Shown here in pieces: positions 19,092 to 30,000 of a DNA stretch of 64,000 bases. The notes beneath the pieces are model-generated. The model had not been told where the DNA came from. It was given only the letters and a program-made list of their open reading frames with translations, and did not search any database. Both the position numbers and the translations under genes were made by a program. The stretch is from Dokdonia pacifica (GTDB lineage: Bacteria > Bacteroidota > Bacteroidia > Flavobacteriales > Flavobacteriaceae), in NCBI RefSeq assembly GCF_900188275.1, contig NZ_FZNY01000007.1, forward strand, positions 248,001 through 312,000, given 5' to 3'. Position 1 is the first letter of the stretch, and each line of letters begins with the position of its first letter.

Positions 19092-20789
19092 TTGAGACGC
19101 ATTATCTATATTTTTTTCCTTTTGTATATATACAACACTTCTTACTGCCTGTCTCAAGAAGGAAAGCTAATTCTTACCATCAAAGGAGAATCTCCTACTG
19201 AAACAAAATTAATTGACAGTATAGGATACCAAAAAACATTCAAAGAACTCACACCCCTTTTCAAAACCATAGACAGCCTTAAAAATGACCTCTCCCAATT
19301 AGGGTATATAGATATTATAGAAAAAAGAAATAAAGACAGCGATTCTTCCTATACATCCAGAATGAGTTTAGGCAAGCATTATAAATATATAAGAATATAC
19401 ACAGGTAGCGAGTCGGTTATTAAAGCATATCTCAAAAAAGGAAATCTCACTATAAAAAACGATAGTATTCTTATTGAGACCGCTTTCGCGAAAGCGGTTT
19501 TAGAAAATTTAACCTCCATTGTTGCAAATAGCGGAAATCCATTTACCAGCTTTCAAATAACATCCATCACCAAAGACAACTCAAATACACTTAACGGAAA
19601 TCTATCTATAGAACAGGATGTAAATCGCTATGCTGATCGCATCATTATAAATGGTTACAAGAAAGTTCCGAAAGGATACATAAGACATTATGCAAGAATA
19701 AAAGAAGGCAACGTATTTAATCAAAAAGAATTACTCGAACAAAACGAGCGATTAAACAATCTAAGTTTTATCACCTCAAAAAAAGATCCTCAGGTTTTAT
19801 TTACAAAAGATAGCACTACATTATATTTTTACCTAGAAAGAAAAGTCAACAATCGTTTTGATGGTTTTCTTGGTTTTGCAACAAACGAAGAAACTAATAG
19901 ATTACAATTAGATGGTTACATAGACCTCATACTAACAAATAATCTTAATTATGGCGAAACATTACTCTTAAACTACAAGAGCGATGGTGATGATCAAACA
20001 CAATTAAATGTAAAAGCCACATTACCATATCTATTCAGAAGTCCGCTTGGGCTTGAAACACAATTATCATTATTCAGAAAAGACAGTACATTTTCTGAAA
20101 ACAGTCAAGAAGTTAGCTTATTCTATCAAATAAATGCGAATAGCACCATTTCATTAGGATACAAGTCAAAACAATCTGAAGATCTTATTGAATCTACGAA
20201 TACAGATAATGAGATCATAGAAGATTATACACAACAAAGAATACTTGGAGGTTTCACATTTTCAAAATTACAATCCGATTTTTTCTTTCCGATCAAGACA
20301 CAATTTATTCTAGAGGGTGAAATAGGAAACAGATCATCTACCGCAATTAAAGAAGAGCAAGTTAATTTTGATGCTACCACAAGTCATATATTTCAGCTCA
20401 ACGAAACCAATCAGATTTACCTCCGAAACAAAACACAAGTGCTTCTATCTGACTCATACTTAACTAATGAATTATACAGGTTTGGCGGAATCACTAGTAT
20501 CAGGGGATTTGAAGAAAATAGCATTTTTGCAAATCTCGTAAGCACATTAAACACAGAATACAGATATGTTTTAAATTCTAGCATATATGTACACAGTATT
20601 ATTGATCTAGCATATTTTGAAAATGAAATTACTGATCAAAAAGAAAAACTCGTAAGTTTTGGACTTGGAGCCGGATTAAGAACTAAAGCAGGTATCTTCA
20701 AGATTAATCTCGCCAATGGAAAAGCTGAAAATCAAACATTTCGTTTTTCTAACACGAAACTACATTTCCAACTAGCAATACGCTTTTAA
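19092..20789 (+). CDS. Omp85/BamA-TamA-like outer-membrane protein
   Basis: A 565-aa predicted outer-membrane beta-barrel. The start must be TTG at 19092: the frame has no ATG before the signal peptide (MRRIIYIFFLLYIYNTSYC, cleavage near residues 19-22). Residues about 190-255 resemble a POTRA-type segment (GYIRHYARIKEGNVFNQKEL). The rest is barrel strands, with the family's (V/I)RGF motif as SIRGFEEN near residue 475 and a C-terminal Phe. Its partner proteins and substrate are unknown. Palindrome copy 4 lies in frame inside the gene and encodes AFAKA near residue 132. It is divergent from rpsL. Confidence 0.75.
   Translation: MRRIIYIFFLLYIYNTSYCLSQEGKLILTIKGESPTETKLIDSIGYQKTFKELTPLFKTIDSLKNDLSQLGYIDIIEKRNKDSDSSYTSRMSLGKHYKYIRIYTGSESVIKAYLKKGNLTIKNDSILIETAFAKAVLENLTSIVANSGNPFTSFQITSITKDNSNTLNGNLSIEQDVNRYADRIIINGYKKVPKGYIRHYARIKEGNVFNQKELLEQNERLNNLSFITSKKDPQVLFTKDSTTLYFYLERKVNNRFDGFLGFATNEETNRLQLDGYIDLILTNNLNYGETLLLNYKSDGDDQTQLNVKATLPYLFRSPLGLETQLSLFRKDSTFSENSQEVSLFYQINANSTISLGYKSKQSEDLIESTNTDNEIIEDYTQQRILGGFTFSKLQSDFFFPIKTQFILEGEIGNRSSTAIKEEQVNFDATTSHIFQLNETNQIYLRNKTQVLLSDSYLTNELYRFGGITSIRGFEENSIFANLVSTLNTEYRYVLNSSIYVHSIIDLAYFENEITDQKEKLVSFGLGAGLRTKAGIFKINLANGKAENQTFRFSNTKLHFQLAIRF
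19481..19496. repeat. 16-bp palindrome, copy 4 (within a coding region)
   Basis: CGCTTTCGCGAAAGCG, extended to a perfect 20-bp palindrome at 19479-19498. It is read in frame as A-F-A-K-A in the Omp85-like protein. Confidence 0.9.
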
Positions 20790-21142
20790 TTAAGGAGCTA
20801 TATTTTTTTATGTTAAAATTAACATAAAAGTAAAGCTTTATCGGTGTTATCTAAAAACCGCCATTAAATAGCAATCTTGATAATGAAATAGAAAAATATC
20901 AGGAAGCACCTCCTTACTATTTTATGTTCAACGTGAACAAGAATATTGACCTGATATGCATTTTAAAAAGAATTGCAAATTCTGCTTAAAAAGAATTACA
21001 CTACACTTTTAAACCTCCTTATGCTTTTCAGCCACTGAACAAGCAGTAATTCAACAATTAAGCATACAACCTATCAAAAAGAAAAAATCAATTTCTTTAA
21101 AGATAATTCACTTAAAATGCATATAATTTCAATATTTAGCAA
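20790..21142. other. Intergenic region upstream of the first susC
   Basis: No gene seen. It holds an AT-rich 18-bp dyad at 20809-20826 (TATGTTAA-AA-TTAACATA) just after the Omp85-like gene. There is an operator-like dyad GTTCA-ACG-TGAAC at 20926-20938, and a 12-bp direct repeat TTAAAAAGAATT at 20963-20974 and 20986-20997. None can be assigned a function from sequence alone. Confidence 0.5.
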
Positions 21143-21179
21143 TAAATAGTTGTGTAAATAACTTTTTATTGTGATTTTT
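21143..21179 (+). promoter_or_regulatory. Conserved 37-nt element upstream of susC, copy 1
   Basis: Identical at 36 of 37 positions to 26992-27028, ahead of the second susC; the only difference is an A/T in the middle. It contains TTGTG twice, 19 nt apart. It ends 25 nt before the ATG at 21205. Probably a promoter plus start of the leader shared by both SusCD operons. Confidence 0.7.
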
Positions 21180-21204
21180 ATCAAAAATTGTAATTTAAAA
21201 GAAA

Positions 21205-24200
21205 ATGAAAAAAAAGTTATGCTTAATGCTGACACTATTTCTAGTGTTGGCAGTGCAGACTGCGTCTGCACAAGAAAAAACAGTATCAGGAACAGTCCTA
21301 GAAACTGAAGGCCCTTTACCAGGCGCAAATGTTTTAGTAAAGGGTACATCCAATGGTACACAAACAGATTTTGATGGTAAGTTTACCTTATCCAATGTAA
21401 ATTCCACAGACATTCTTGTCATAAGTTATGTAGGATTTAAAAATGTAGAAGTTCCAGTAGGCAATCAAACTTCAATTACTGTAACACTAGAACCCGATAA
21501 TACGCTTGAGGAAGTAGTTATTGTAGGGTTTGGTAGTAGAACGAAAGAACTATCTACCTCTGCTATATCTACCGTTACTGGTAAAGATATAGAAAACTTA
21601 GTACCGTCTACTAGTTTAGATAACGCTCTACAAGGTAAAGCCGCTGGTGTGCAAGTTGTTGGAGCTAATGGTAGACCTGGTCAAACTGCATTTGTACAAA
21701 TACGTGGAATTGGGTCATTAAGTGCATCTACCACTCCATTATATGTTGTAGATGGGGTTCCTATAGACGCCAATGACGTAAACAACATCAATCCAAATGA
21801 CATAGAAAGTTTCTCTATCTTAAAAGATGCAGCTACAGTAAGTTTATATGGTTCACGTGGAGCAAATGGGGTTGTTCTTATTACAACTAAGAAAGGAAAA
21901 AGTGGAGAAGCAAGAATCAATTTCAATTCTTCCATAGGATTTTCCCAACGTATTCCAGACCCTTTTGATCTTTTAGACGCAAGAGGTAAATTAGATATCG
22001 AAAGACAATTTGCCGAGCTTGGTGTTGCAGCTGCCCAAAGTTTACCTGGAGCCACTTCTACACCAGAAGAGCTTGCCGCTCTTATTGACTTAGATACAGA
22101 TTGGGAAAACGAACTTCTTCGACAAGGGTTTATACAAAACAACTCCCTTTCTATATCTGGAGGAGATGATAAACTAAACTATTTCTTATCCTTGGCATAT
22201 AGTAAAAACACTGGTATTATTGATCGTATTGATGGTTTTGAAAGAACCTCATTACGTCTAAACACATCGTACCAAGCCAAAGAATGGTTACGTGTAGACA
22301 CAAAAATATCTTTATCACGTAATACATCTGACCTCCCAAGAGACAGAAACAATGTTCAAAACCCATTTAGGGCTTTATATGACTACAATCCTTATGAACC
22401 ATTATTTCTAAGAGATGCAGATGGAAACATTCAAACAGATGAAAATGGGGATAATGTATTCAATCCAACTTCAACAGGTTTTCCAATTGCCAGAGCTCTT
22501 GAAACAGAACCAGAAGACAATAGAAATTTCTTAATTATAGGTAGTTTAGGTGCTAACATCAAATTATCTGACAAATTTTCTAACAACTTCTTAGTTGGAG
22601 CAACGTCTAATAGATTTAATAGAACCAATAGATCACTTCCTGGAGGAGTTCTTCAAGGGTTTGTAGGAGATGCGAATTTTCCAGGAACTCAAACAGATAA
22701 TGCATCTATCGATTTACGCTACAATGTAACAAATACATTGAGCTATAAGGACACCTTTAATGAAGTACATAACCTTCAAGCTGACTTTCTTTTAGATTAT
22801 GTTGAGCGTATTTTTACAAGTCAGTTTTCTACAAGTAGAGGATTCCCTTCACCTGATATTCCATTTCAAGATGTTGCAACTGAAGCACAAACAGCTGGTT
22901 CAAATGAAATAAGAAATAGATTATTCTCTCAAGGATTATTTCTAACATATGATTATAATAGAAAATATGTTGCCTCAGCTAGTATACGTCGTGATACATC
23001 AACTCGATTTGGGCCAAATAATCAAGAAGGGTACTTTTGGAGTGGTAGTTTAGCATGGAACTTAACCAATGAAGACTTTCTAGCCAACAATTCTACTATT
23101 AGCAATTTAAAGTTAAGAGGTTCTTTAGGAACGGCTGGTAATCAAGCTATTGGTGATTTCCAATTTTTAAACCTTGCTGGGTTTAGCACATTTAATGGAA
23201 ATCCCGCATTAATTCCTTTCGGATTAGGAAATCCTAACATTCAATGGGAAGCACAAAGAACACTTGATATAGGTGTAGAATGGGGGCTTTTCAAAAATCG
23301 TCTAAATGGGGTTGTAGATTTTTTCCAAAGAAACTCAGACGAATTATTATTACCTAGACCACTTTCTTCAACTCAAGGAGACCTTGATAACTCTGTAGTT
23401 ACAAATGTAGGAGAAATTGAGAATCAAGGATTAGAAGTTTCTTTAAACTATGATGTTGTAAGAAATAGTAATATCAGATTTTCTGTAGGTGGTAATATTT
23501 CATTCCAGCTAAATAATGAAGTAGTTTCATTATTAGATGGAGCAGATATTATCAACGGGAATACCATACTAAGAGAAGGTGAAGAATTAAACACATTCTT
23601 TTTACCAAGATATGCTGGCGTAAACCCTGCTAATGGAGCACCTTTATACCTTGATCAAAATGACGCTATCACTGACAATTTCAGTGCTGACTTCCAAACA
23701 TTACTAGAAGGCAAATCACCTGCTCCAGATATTCAAGGAGGTTTTTATACAGATTTTAGTTGGAAAGGGTTTAGTGTACGTTCAGATTGGGCATTCCAAA
23801 CTGGAAATTATATTCTCAACTTCCAGCGACAAGCAGGTGTTGCTATAGGCAACATAGATGCCAATCTTAGAACAGAAGCATTAAATTTCTGGAGACAACC
23901 TGGCGACACAGATGTACTCCCTAGCCCATTGTTTCAAGCTACTGCTGATCAAACTTCAACAAGATTCCTTGAAAAAGGCGATTTCTTACGTCTTAGATCA
24001 TTAACTGTAGCCTATAGCCTGCCTAGCTCATTTACTGAAAAGCTATTTATAAGCTCATTAAGAATATACGGAACCGGACAAAACATACTTACAGTCACTG
24101 GTTTTGAAGGAGATCCAGAAGTAGGTATTGGATCTGCAGAAACATCTGCACCTGGTAATGCTGGTTTTGTAGCTGGAGCATTCAATTTATTTAGTTACCC

Positions 24201-24243
24201 ACAAACTCGTTCTTATACGTTTGGCGTAGAAGTAGGATTTTAA
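21205..24243 (+). CDS. SusC/RagA family TonB-linked outer-membrane protein (first)
   Basis: A 1012-aa TonB-dependent outer-membrane transporter of the SusC type. Order: signal peptide 1-22 (ending TASAQ); carboxypeptidase-regulatory-like domain about 25-100 (TVSGTVLETEGPLPGANVLVKGT and TDFDGKFTL); plug domain about 110-230 with the SusC signatures LQGKAAGVQV, IRGIGSLS, PLYVVDGVP and SILKDAATVSLYGSRGANGVV; then the barrel to the C-terminal Phe. It works with the SusD lipoprotein encoded 13 nt downstream to import a bound ligand. No glycosidase, protease or sensor lies beside it, so the substrate cannot be inferred. Confidence 0.95.
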   Translation: MKKKLCLMLTLFLVLAVQTASAQEKTVSGTVLETEGPLPGANVLVKGTSNGTQTDFDGKFTLSNVNSTDILVISYVGFKNVEVPVGNQTSITVTLEPDNTLEEVVIVGFGSRTKELSTSAISTVTGKDIENLVPSTSLDNALQGKAAGVQVVGANGRPGQTAFVQIRGIGSLSASTTPLYVVDGVPIDANDVNNINPNDIESFSILKDAATVSLYGSRGANGVVLITTKKGKSGEARINFNSSIGFSQRIPDPFDLLDARGKLDIERQFAELGVAAAQSLPGATSTPEELAALIDLDTDWENELLRQGFIQNNSLSISGGDDKLNYFLSLAYSKNTGIIDRIDGFERTSLRLNTSYQAKEWLRVDTKISLSRNTSDLPRDRNNVQNPFRALYDYNPYEPLFLRDADGNIQTDENGDNVFNPTSTGFPIARALETEPEDNRNFLIIGSLGANIKLSDKFSNNFLVGATSNRFNRTNRSLPGGVLQGFVGDANFPGTQTDNASIDLRYNVTNTLSYKDTFNEVHNLQADFLLDYVERIFTSQFSTSRGFPSPDIPFQDVATEAQTAGSNEIRNRLFSQGLFLTYDYNRKYVASASIRRDTSTRFGPNNQEGYFWSGSLAWNLTNEDFLANNSTISNLKLRGSLGTAGNQAIGDFQFLNLAGFSTFNGNPALIPFGLGNPNIQWEAQRTLDIGVEWGLFKNRLNGVVDFFQRNSDELLLPRPLSSTQGDLDNSVVTNVGEIENQGLEVSLNYDVVRNSNIRFSVGGNISFQLNNEVVSLLDGADIINGNTILREGEELNTFFLPRYAGVNPANGAPLYLDQNDAITDNFSADFQTLLEGKSPAPDIQGGFYTDFSWKGFSVRSDWAFQTGNYILNFQRQAGVAIGNIDANLRTEALNFWRQPGDTDVLPSPLFQATADQTSTRFLEKGDFLRLRSLTVAYSLPSSFTEKLFISSLRIYGTGQNILTVTGFEGDPEVGIGSAETSAPGNAGFVAGAFNLFSYPQTRSYTFGVEVGF

Positions 24244-24256
24244 TAAAAAAAACAAA

Positions 24257-25735
24257 ATGAAAAAAATAAAATTAACAATAGTATCAGCACTAATATTGAG
24301 TATGACATACTCTTGTAGTGATGAAATAGACAATTTAGAACCATTTACTTCTGTTAATCCTATAGATTTCCTACAAGGTACTACAGAATTTCAAACAGCG
24401 GTAGACGGAATGTACAATCAACTTTTTGGATATTACTCAGCACCAGGATCAGCGTTACAAGGTATTCCAGATATTTTATCTGATAATGCTATTTTAGTAA
24501 CTACTGGTCGAAGATCTAATGAAGCATACTTTGACTACGAATACACAGCAGCAACCGGAGGTGCAATAAATCTATACTTTAGTCAAGCTTACAATGCCAT
24601 AAATATTTCTAACATTGTTGTTTCTCAAATAGACAGACTAGAAGCTAGTGAAACAAGAGACAATATTTTAGGACAAGCATTAGCAGGAAGAGCTTGGGCT
24701 CATTTTGATCTAGCTCGTATATATGGACCTATACCAACACAATCGAGTGATGCTATTAATGCGCTAGGTGTTTCGTATATTAAGGTAGAAGATGGAGATG
24801 TAAATTTTGAAGAACCTGCTCCTATTTTTCCAGAACGAGAGTCTATAGGCTCTAATTATGAAGAAATTTTAGAAGACCTTATTACTGCTAGCACTTTGAT
24901 TTCAGAATCAAACTCAGAAGGGAGACTAACTCGTAATGGGGTATTTGCGTTATTATCTAGAGTATATTTATACTTAGGACAATATCAAAATGCTATTGAT
25001 GCCGCAAATGAAGTAACCACTGCGCTTGCTACTCAAGATGATTTAGAAAACATCTATATAGATGCTTCTAACGATGGTATCGTTATAGAACTCTCTGTTA
25101 ATACAGCAGGACCAGAAGCAAACTTCAATAATGTAGGTGTTATTTATAGTCAAGGAAGCATAGAAGCTGGAGAAATCACGAATACAATATCTGAATATGC
25201 TGTAGACTTTGAATTCTTAAACAGCATTAGTGATGACGACGCAAGAAAAAATGTAATTCAATTTGATAGTGCTAATGGAGATGCAGAGCACAATGGAATC
25301 CGCAAGTTTCTGGGAGAAGCAGGACAAGTAAATGGACGTCTAGATATAAAAGTCATGAGAGCTGCAGAAGTTTTACTAAACAAAGCTGAAGCTGAATTCG
25401 AGTTAGGCCTTGAAGGATCTGCTCTAACTACACTAGACTTACTAAGAGCTCAGAGATACACTCCATTTACACCAGGGACTGAAACCGGACAAGCTCTAGA
25501 GGATGCTATTCAATTTGAACGAAGAGTAGAACTAGCATTTGAAGGACATCGATTTTTTGACTTAAAAAGACGAGGAGAGGCTATTCAACGATCTTCATTT
25601 GGGGATTTAAGAGATGGTTCAGGAACACCTGCAGAAACACAAACAATACCTAGTGGTGATTTTAGATTTCAATTTCCTATTCCTATAGCTGAAATAAATG
25701 CAAATCCTAACTACACTCAAAATACTGGGTACTAA
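24257..25735 (+). CDS. SusD/RagB family nutrient-binding lipoprotein (first)
   Basis: A 492-aa SusD-type lipoprotein, the lid partner of the SusC transporter just upstream. Lipobox near residue 20 (MTYSCSDE), with acidic residues after the Cys that favour surface exposure in Bacteroidota. The helical TPR-like core has the typical GRAWAHFDLARIYGP segment, and the C-terminal SusD signatures are ERRVELAFEGHRFFDLKRRG and FQFPIPIAEINANPNYTQN. It is followed 12 nt later by a small lipoprotein gene. Confidence 0.95.
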   Translation: MKKIKLTIVSALILSMTYSCSDEIDNLEPFTSVNPIDFLQGTTEFQTAVDGMYNQLFGYYSAPGSALQGIPDILSDNAILVTTGRRSNEAYFDYEYTAATGGAINLYFSQAYNAINISNIVVSQIDRLEASETRDNILGQALAGRAWAHFDLARIYGPIPTQSSDAINALGVSYIKVEDGDVNFEEPAPIFPERESIGSNYEEILEDLITASTLISESNSEGRLTRNGVFALLSRVYLYLGQYQNAIDAANEVTTALATQDDLENIYIDASNDGIVIELSVNTAGPEANFNNVGVIYSQGSIEAGEITNTISEYAVDFEFLNSISDDDARKNVIQFDSANGDAEHNGIRKFLGEAGQVNGRLDIKVMRAAEVLLNKAEAEFELGLEGSALTTLDLLRAQRYTPFTPGTETGQALEDAIQFERRVELAFEGHRFFDLKRRGEAIQRSSFGDLRDGSGTPAETQTIPSGDFRFQFPIPIAEINANPNYTQNTGY

Positions 25736-25747
25736 AAAAAATGAAAA

Positions 25748-26596
25748 ATGAAAAAAATTAAATATATACTATTAATAACAATAAGCATTATCGCATTTAC
25801 ATCATGTGATGATGACTCTGAATTCGGATCAGGAATCCAAGATTCAGATCCTTCCATAATTAGTCTAAGTCAATCTAGTGCTAATTTATCAATTGAAGTC
25901 GGAGAAACTAGAGAGATGATGTTTTCTGTAAACGCATCTAAATTATCAGATACTCCAAGAACTATTAATCTACTAATTAATGATGCATCAACACTAAATC
26001 CTGATTCTTATAGCATATCTACCACAAATGTAGTTATACCTGCGAATGAGTTTTCTGGTTCTTTCATTGTTACGATAACAGATCCTACAGGTTTTCCTGC
26101 ATTAGCTGAAAATTTAATTTTAGATATTGAAGATTCTCCTAATTACACAACTTCAGAGATACTATCATCTCTTACAATAAGATCTGGTATATTAGGTCCC
26201 TTTTCAGGTTCGTATAAATTAGATGTATTGGAAGGCGTTTTTCCTGGTTTCGGAGCAACTGGCTCATACGAAACAGGAAGAGTAATTGATATCGAATTCC
26301 TCTCACTAGAAGATCGCAGAATAACAGACTTATGTTACCTGCCTTCACTAGGAAGCTTTTGCGGTCCATTTGACTTTTCAATTAATGGCGATCAAATTGA
26401 GGTGCCACTCCAAGCCCCAGGAGGAGGAGTAGGTTGTGGAGCAGCATTATTAGCTCGATCTTTCCCTGAAGATCAAGCCACAATTGATTTAGAAGACGAC
26501 AGTGTGTTTCAAATTATATTCCAAGACAATGTAGACAATGCTGGAGGTTGTAATCTAGATCCATATAGAGTCGTATTTGAATTAACAAAACAATAA
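25748..26596 (+). CDS. Lipoprotein of the first SusCD operon
   Basis: A 282-aa lipoprotein of unknown function; lipobox FTSC at about residue 20 followed by DDDSE, a likely surface-export signal. The middle (about 40-145) looks like an immunoglobulin-type beta domain (LSLSQSSANLSIEVGETREMMF..., short key part EVGETREMMF). The C-terminal 130 residues are homologous to the third gene of the next operon (32019-33011), sharing EGVFPxFGAT, PGGGVGCG and a final Cys-containing PY segment. By position it may be a surface ligand-binding accessory protein. Confidence 0.75.
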   Translation: MKKIKYILLITISIIAFTSCDDDSEFGSGIQDSDPSIISLSQSSANLSIEVGETREMMFSVNASKLSDTPRTINLLINDASTLNPDSYSISTTNVVIPANEFSGSFIVTITDPTGFPALAENLILDIEDSPNYTTSEILSSLTIRSGILGPFSGSYKLDVLEGVFPGFGATGSYETGRVIDIEFLSLEDRRITDLCYLPSLGSFCGPFDFSINGDQIEVPLQAPGGGVGCGAALLARSFPEDQATIDLEDDSVFQIIFQDNVDNAGGCNLDPYRVVFELTKQ

Positions 26597-26616
26597 AAAT
26601 TATTTTATTATTTAAT

Positions 26617-26648
26617 AAAAAGGCTTTTCTGTTCAGAAAAGCCTTTTT
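26617..26648 (+). terminator. Terminator of the first SusCD operon
   Basis: A perfect 14-bp stem (AAAAAGGCTTTTCT / AGAAAAGCCTTTTT) with a GTTC loop, the 3' arm ending in a T-run, 20 nt after the lipoprotein stop. Confidence 0.9.
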
Positions 26649-26991
26649 CAATTTTATAAAACACCATCAAGAAACAAAAACAATAACAAATAAATGATAG
26701 CTTAAAGAACATCTATTAAAGAAACTACAACCCCCATATAACCTATCTCTAACAAATAATGAAAAACACATAAGAGTCAGTAAAATAAATCATTAACACT
26801 AAATTAACAGGCAAGGCAAGACACCATAAGCGATACTTATTGTTAAAAATTTAATAAATGAAATCTGTCATATTATATACTTTAATCATTAAAACATAAA
26901 AAGATCAAAGCTTCCCATATAGCTAGAACTCTAATTTTAAATACATCTCACCTATTATTCAGATATATTTAAAAATTCTAAATTTTAGGAG
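26649..26991. other. Intergenic region upstream of the second susC
   Basis: About 340 nt of AT-rich DNA between the first operon's terminator and the conserved susC element. I see no open reading frame, strong hairpin or operator-like dyad in it. Confidence 0.5.
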
Positions 26992-27028
26992 TAAATAGTT
27001 GTGTAATTAACTTTTTATTGTGATTTTT
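26992..27028 (+). promoter_or_regulatory. Conserved 37-nt element upstream of susC, copy 2
   Basis: Second copy of the element at 21143-21179 with one mismatch. It ends 30 nt before the ATG at 27059. The surrounding sequences are not conserved between the two sites, so the element itself is under selection or was recently duplicated. Confidence 0.7.
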
Positions 27029-27058
27029 GACATTGGCTAATTCAAATAATTTATAAAA

Positions 27059-30000
27059 ATGAAAACAAAGTTTAGTGGAATTTTAACGCTTTTGTTAGCG
27101 TTTGTCGTGCAAGTTTCATTTGCACAAACAACAGTTTCCGGAACAGTTTCTGAAGAAAACGGACCATTGCCTGGAGCAAGTGTCCTCGTTAAAGGAACTC
27201 AGACTGGAGCTCAAACCGATTTTGATGGTAACTATACTATTCAAGCAAGTCCTAATGATGTACTTGTTTTTAGCTATGTAGGTTACGCAACTCAAGAGGT
27301 TACTGTAGGTAATCAAACTACAATTAATGTTACTCTTGCTTCAGACAATCAACTTGATGAAGTAATCGTAACAGCTCAGGGTATAAAGCGTGAGAAGAAA
27401 GCGTTAGGATATGCTGTAAGTGAGGTTTCTTCTGAAGAAATAGAAAACCGTACAGAAGGTGATGTTGGACGTATACTTTCAGGTAAAGCGTCTGGGGTTG
27501 CTATTACATCTCAGAGTGGTGCATCAGGATCTGCAACTAACGTTGTAATTCGTGGTTACAACTCTATTAACGGTAGTAACCAAGCACTTTTCATCGTAGA
27601 TGGTGTTCCTTTCAGTAGTGACACAAATACCGATGGAAACTTTGCAAACGGTAACAATGGATCTTCTCGTTTCTTAGATCTTGATCCAAACAATATTGAA
27701 AGCGTTAACGTACTTAAAGGTTTAGCAGCAGCTACTCTTTATGGTACAGCTGGACGTAATGGTGTAATTGTAATTACTACAAAATCTGCAACTTCTCGTG
27801 GACAAGGTCCAAAGAAAACAGAAATTACAATTAACCAATCTTATTTTGCTAATGAAATTGCTTCATTACCAGATTATCAAAACACCTACGGTGGAGGATT
27901 TGACCAATCATTTGGATGGTTCTTCTCTAACTGGGGTCCTGCTTTCAACCCTGATGGAGTTGATGGATATTTAAATGACCCAGCGCAATTAATTGCTGCT
28001 GATGGAACTGTAGAGCATCCATATTCTTCTTCAGCTTTCTTAGATGGATTCTTAGGAGGTAACAACATCCTTGAAGATGAATTCCAAGATCAGCGTTATG
28101 AGTGGAGACCATATAATAACGTAGATGCATTTTTTAGAACAGGAGCTGTTTCTAACACTTCTATTAATATAAATGGAAGTTCTGAAGATGGAAAAGTATC
28201 TTATAATGTAAACTACGGTCATTTAGATGATCAAGGATTTATCCCTGGAAACAGATTAAGAAGAAATAACTTATCTATTGGTGGTAGAGCTCAATTATCT
28301 AACAAGTTTACGATCTCTGGATCTTTAAACTATGCTAGAACAAATTTCGCTATTCCTCCAGTTGCTGCTTCTTTAGGAAACGGAACAACAGGATTCTCTG
28401 TATTTGCAAATGTATTCTTTACACCACGTAACGTAGATTTAGTAAACCTTCCATTTGAAATTCCTGAAACAGGAGGAAGTATATACTACCGTGATGGAAA
28501 TGACATTAACAACCCAAATTGGATTGTTCAAAATGCACAAGATTCTCAATTAACAAACCGTGTATTTGGTACTTCAACTTTATCTTACCAATTATCAGAT
28601 AACTTAAGCCTTCAGTATAGAGCTGGGGTTGATTTCTTCAACCAAAGAAACGAAAGTTACATTAACAGAGGTGGTGTATTAGGTGCTGCTCGTGATGATA
28701 TTCGTGGAGAGTACAACACATTTGATATTAACACTAGAATCTGGGATCACTATGCTGCTATAAGCGGAGATTATGATTTAAGTGAAAAAATTGGTTTAAC
28801 ATTTATCGCCGGTGCAACTTCTAGATCTAGAGAAGTAGACGCACAAGGTGTAAATAGTACTGATCAGATCGTATTTGGTGTTCAAAGACACTTTAACTTT
28901 AGACAACAAGTTGCAAGACAATTCACTACTTTTAGAAATATTGTAGGGGTGTTAGCTCAAGCTGATTTTGATTATGACAACTTTGCTTTCATTACACTTT
29001 CTGCTCGTAATGACTGGGTTTCTAACCTTCCAACTGAGAACAACTCTCAGTTCTACCCAAGTGCTAGTATCTCTTTCTTACCAACAGCTGCATTTGATGG
29101 CTTAAAGAGTGATGCATTAAATTACTTAAAAGTAAGAGCTGGTTTAGGAACATCTGCAGGATTCCCTCAAGGATTCCCAGTATCTCAAATTGTAAACCAA
29201 GGAATTAACCAGCAACAAGTTGGTTTAACAACAAATGCACTTAGTAGCTTTAGAGCAAATCCAGACTTACAGCCTGAGCTTATTAGCGAATTTGAAGTAG
29301 GTTTCGATGCTCGTCTATGGAAAAATAGAGTTAGTTTAGATGTATCTTATTTTGATCGTCAAACTGAAGACTTAATTGTAAATAGAAACTTAGCACCTTC
29401 AACTGGATTTACCGCTACACAAGATAACATTGGTAAAGTAGAAGGAGATGGATGGGAAGTTGACTTAGGTGTTGACATCTTTAAAAGTGATAACAATGGA
29501 TTCAACTGGAATTCAAGAATTAACTTTACTCAATCTGAGCAAATCGTAACTGAGCAAGCTGAAGATATCATTGTATATGCTGGATTCGGTAACTTAGGAA
29601 ATGCTGCTATTCAAGGTGAGCAATTAGGGGTAATCGTTGGAGATCGTATCTTAAGAGATGCTAACGGTAACTTTGTAGTAAACGGTGCTGGTAACTATGT
29701 ATCTGAGCCTAACATTACTTTAGATGATGGTCGTAACATTCAACCAATCATTGGTAACCCACAGCCAGATTATGTAATGAACTTTATCAACACATTATCA
29801 TACAAGAACTTTAACTTAGGATTCCAAATTAACCACACTAAAGGAGGTGACATTTATGCATCAACTATTTCTGTACTTCTTGGTCGTGGATTAATTGTTG
29901 AAACTGAAGACAGAGAAAACACGTTCATCCTTCCAGGTGTAAATGTTGATGCTGCTGGAAATTCAACTCCTAACCAAACACAGATTAACAACTCTCAGTA

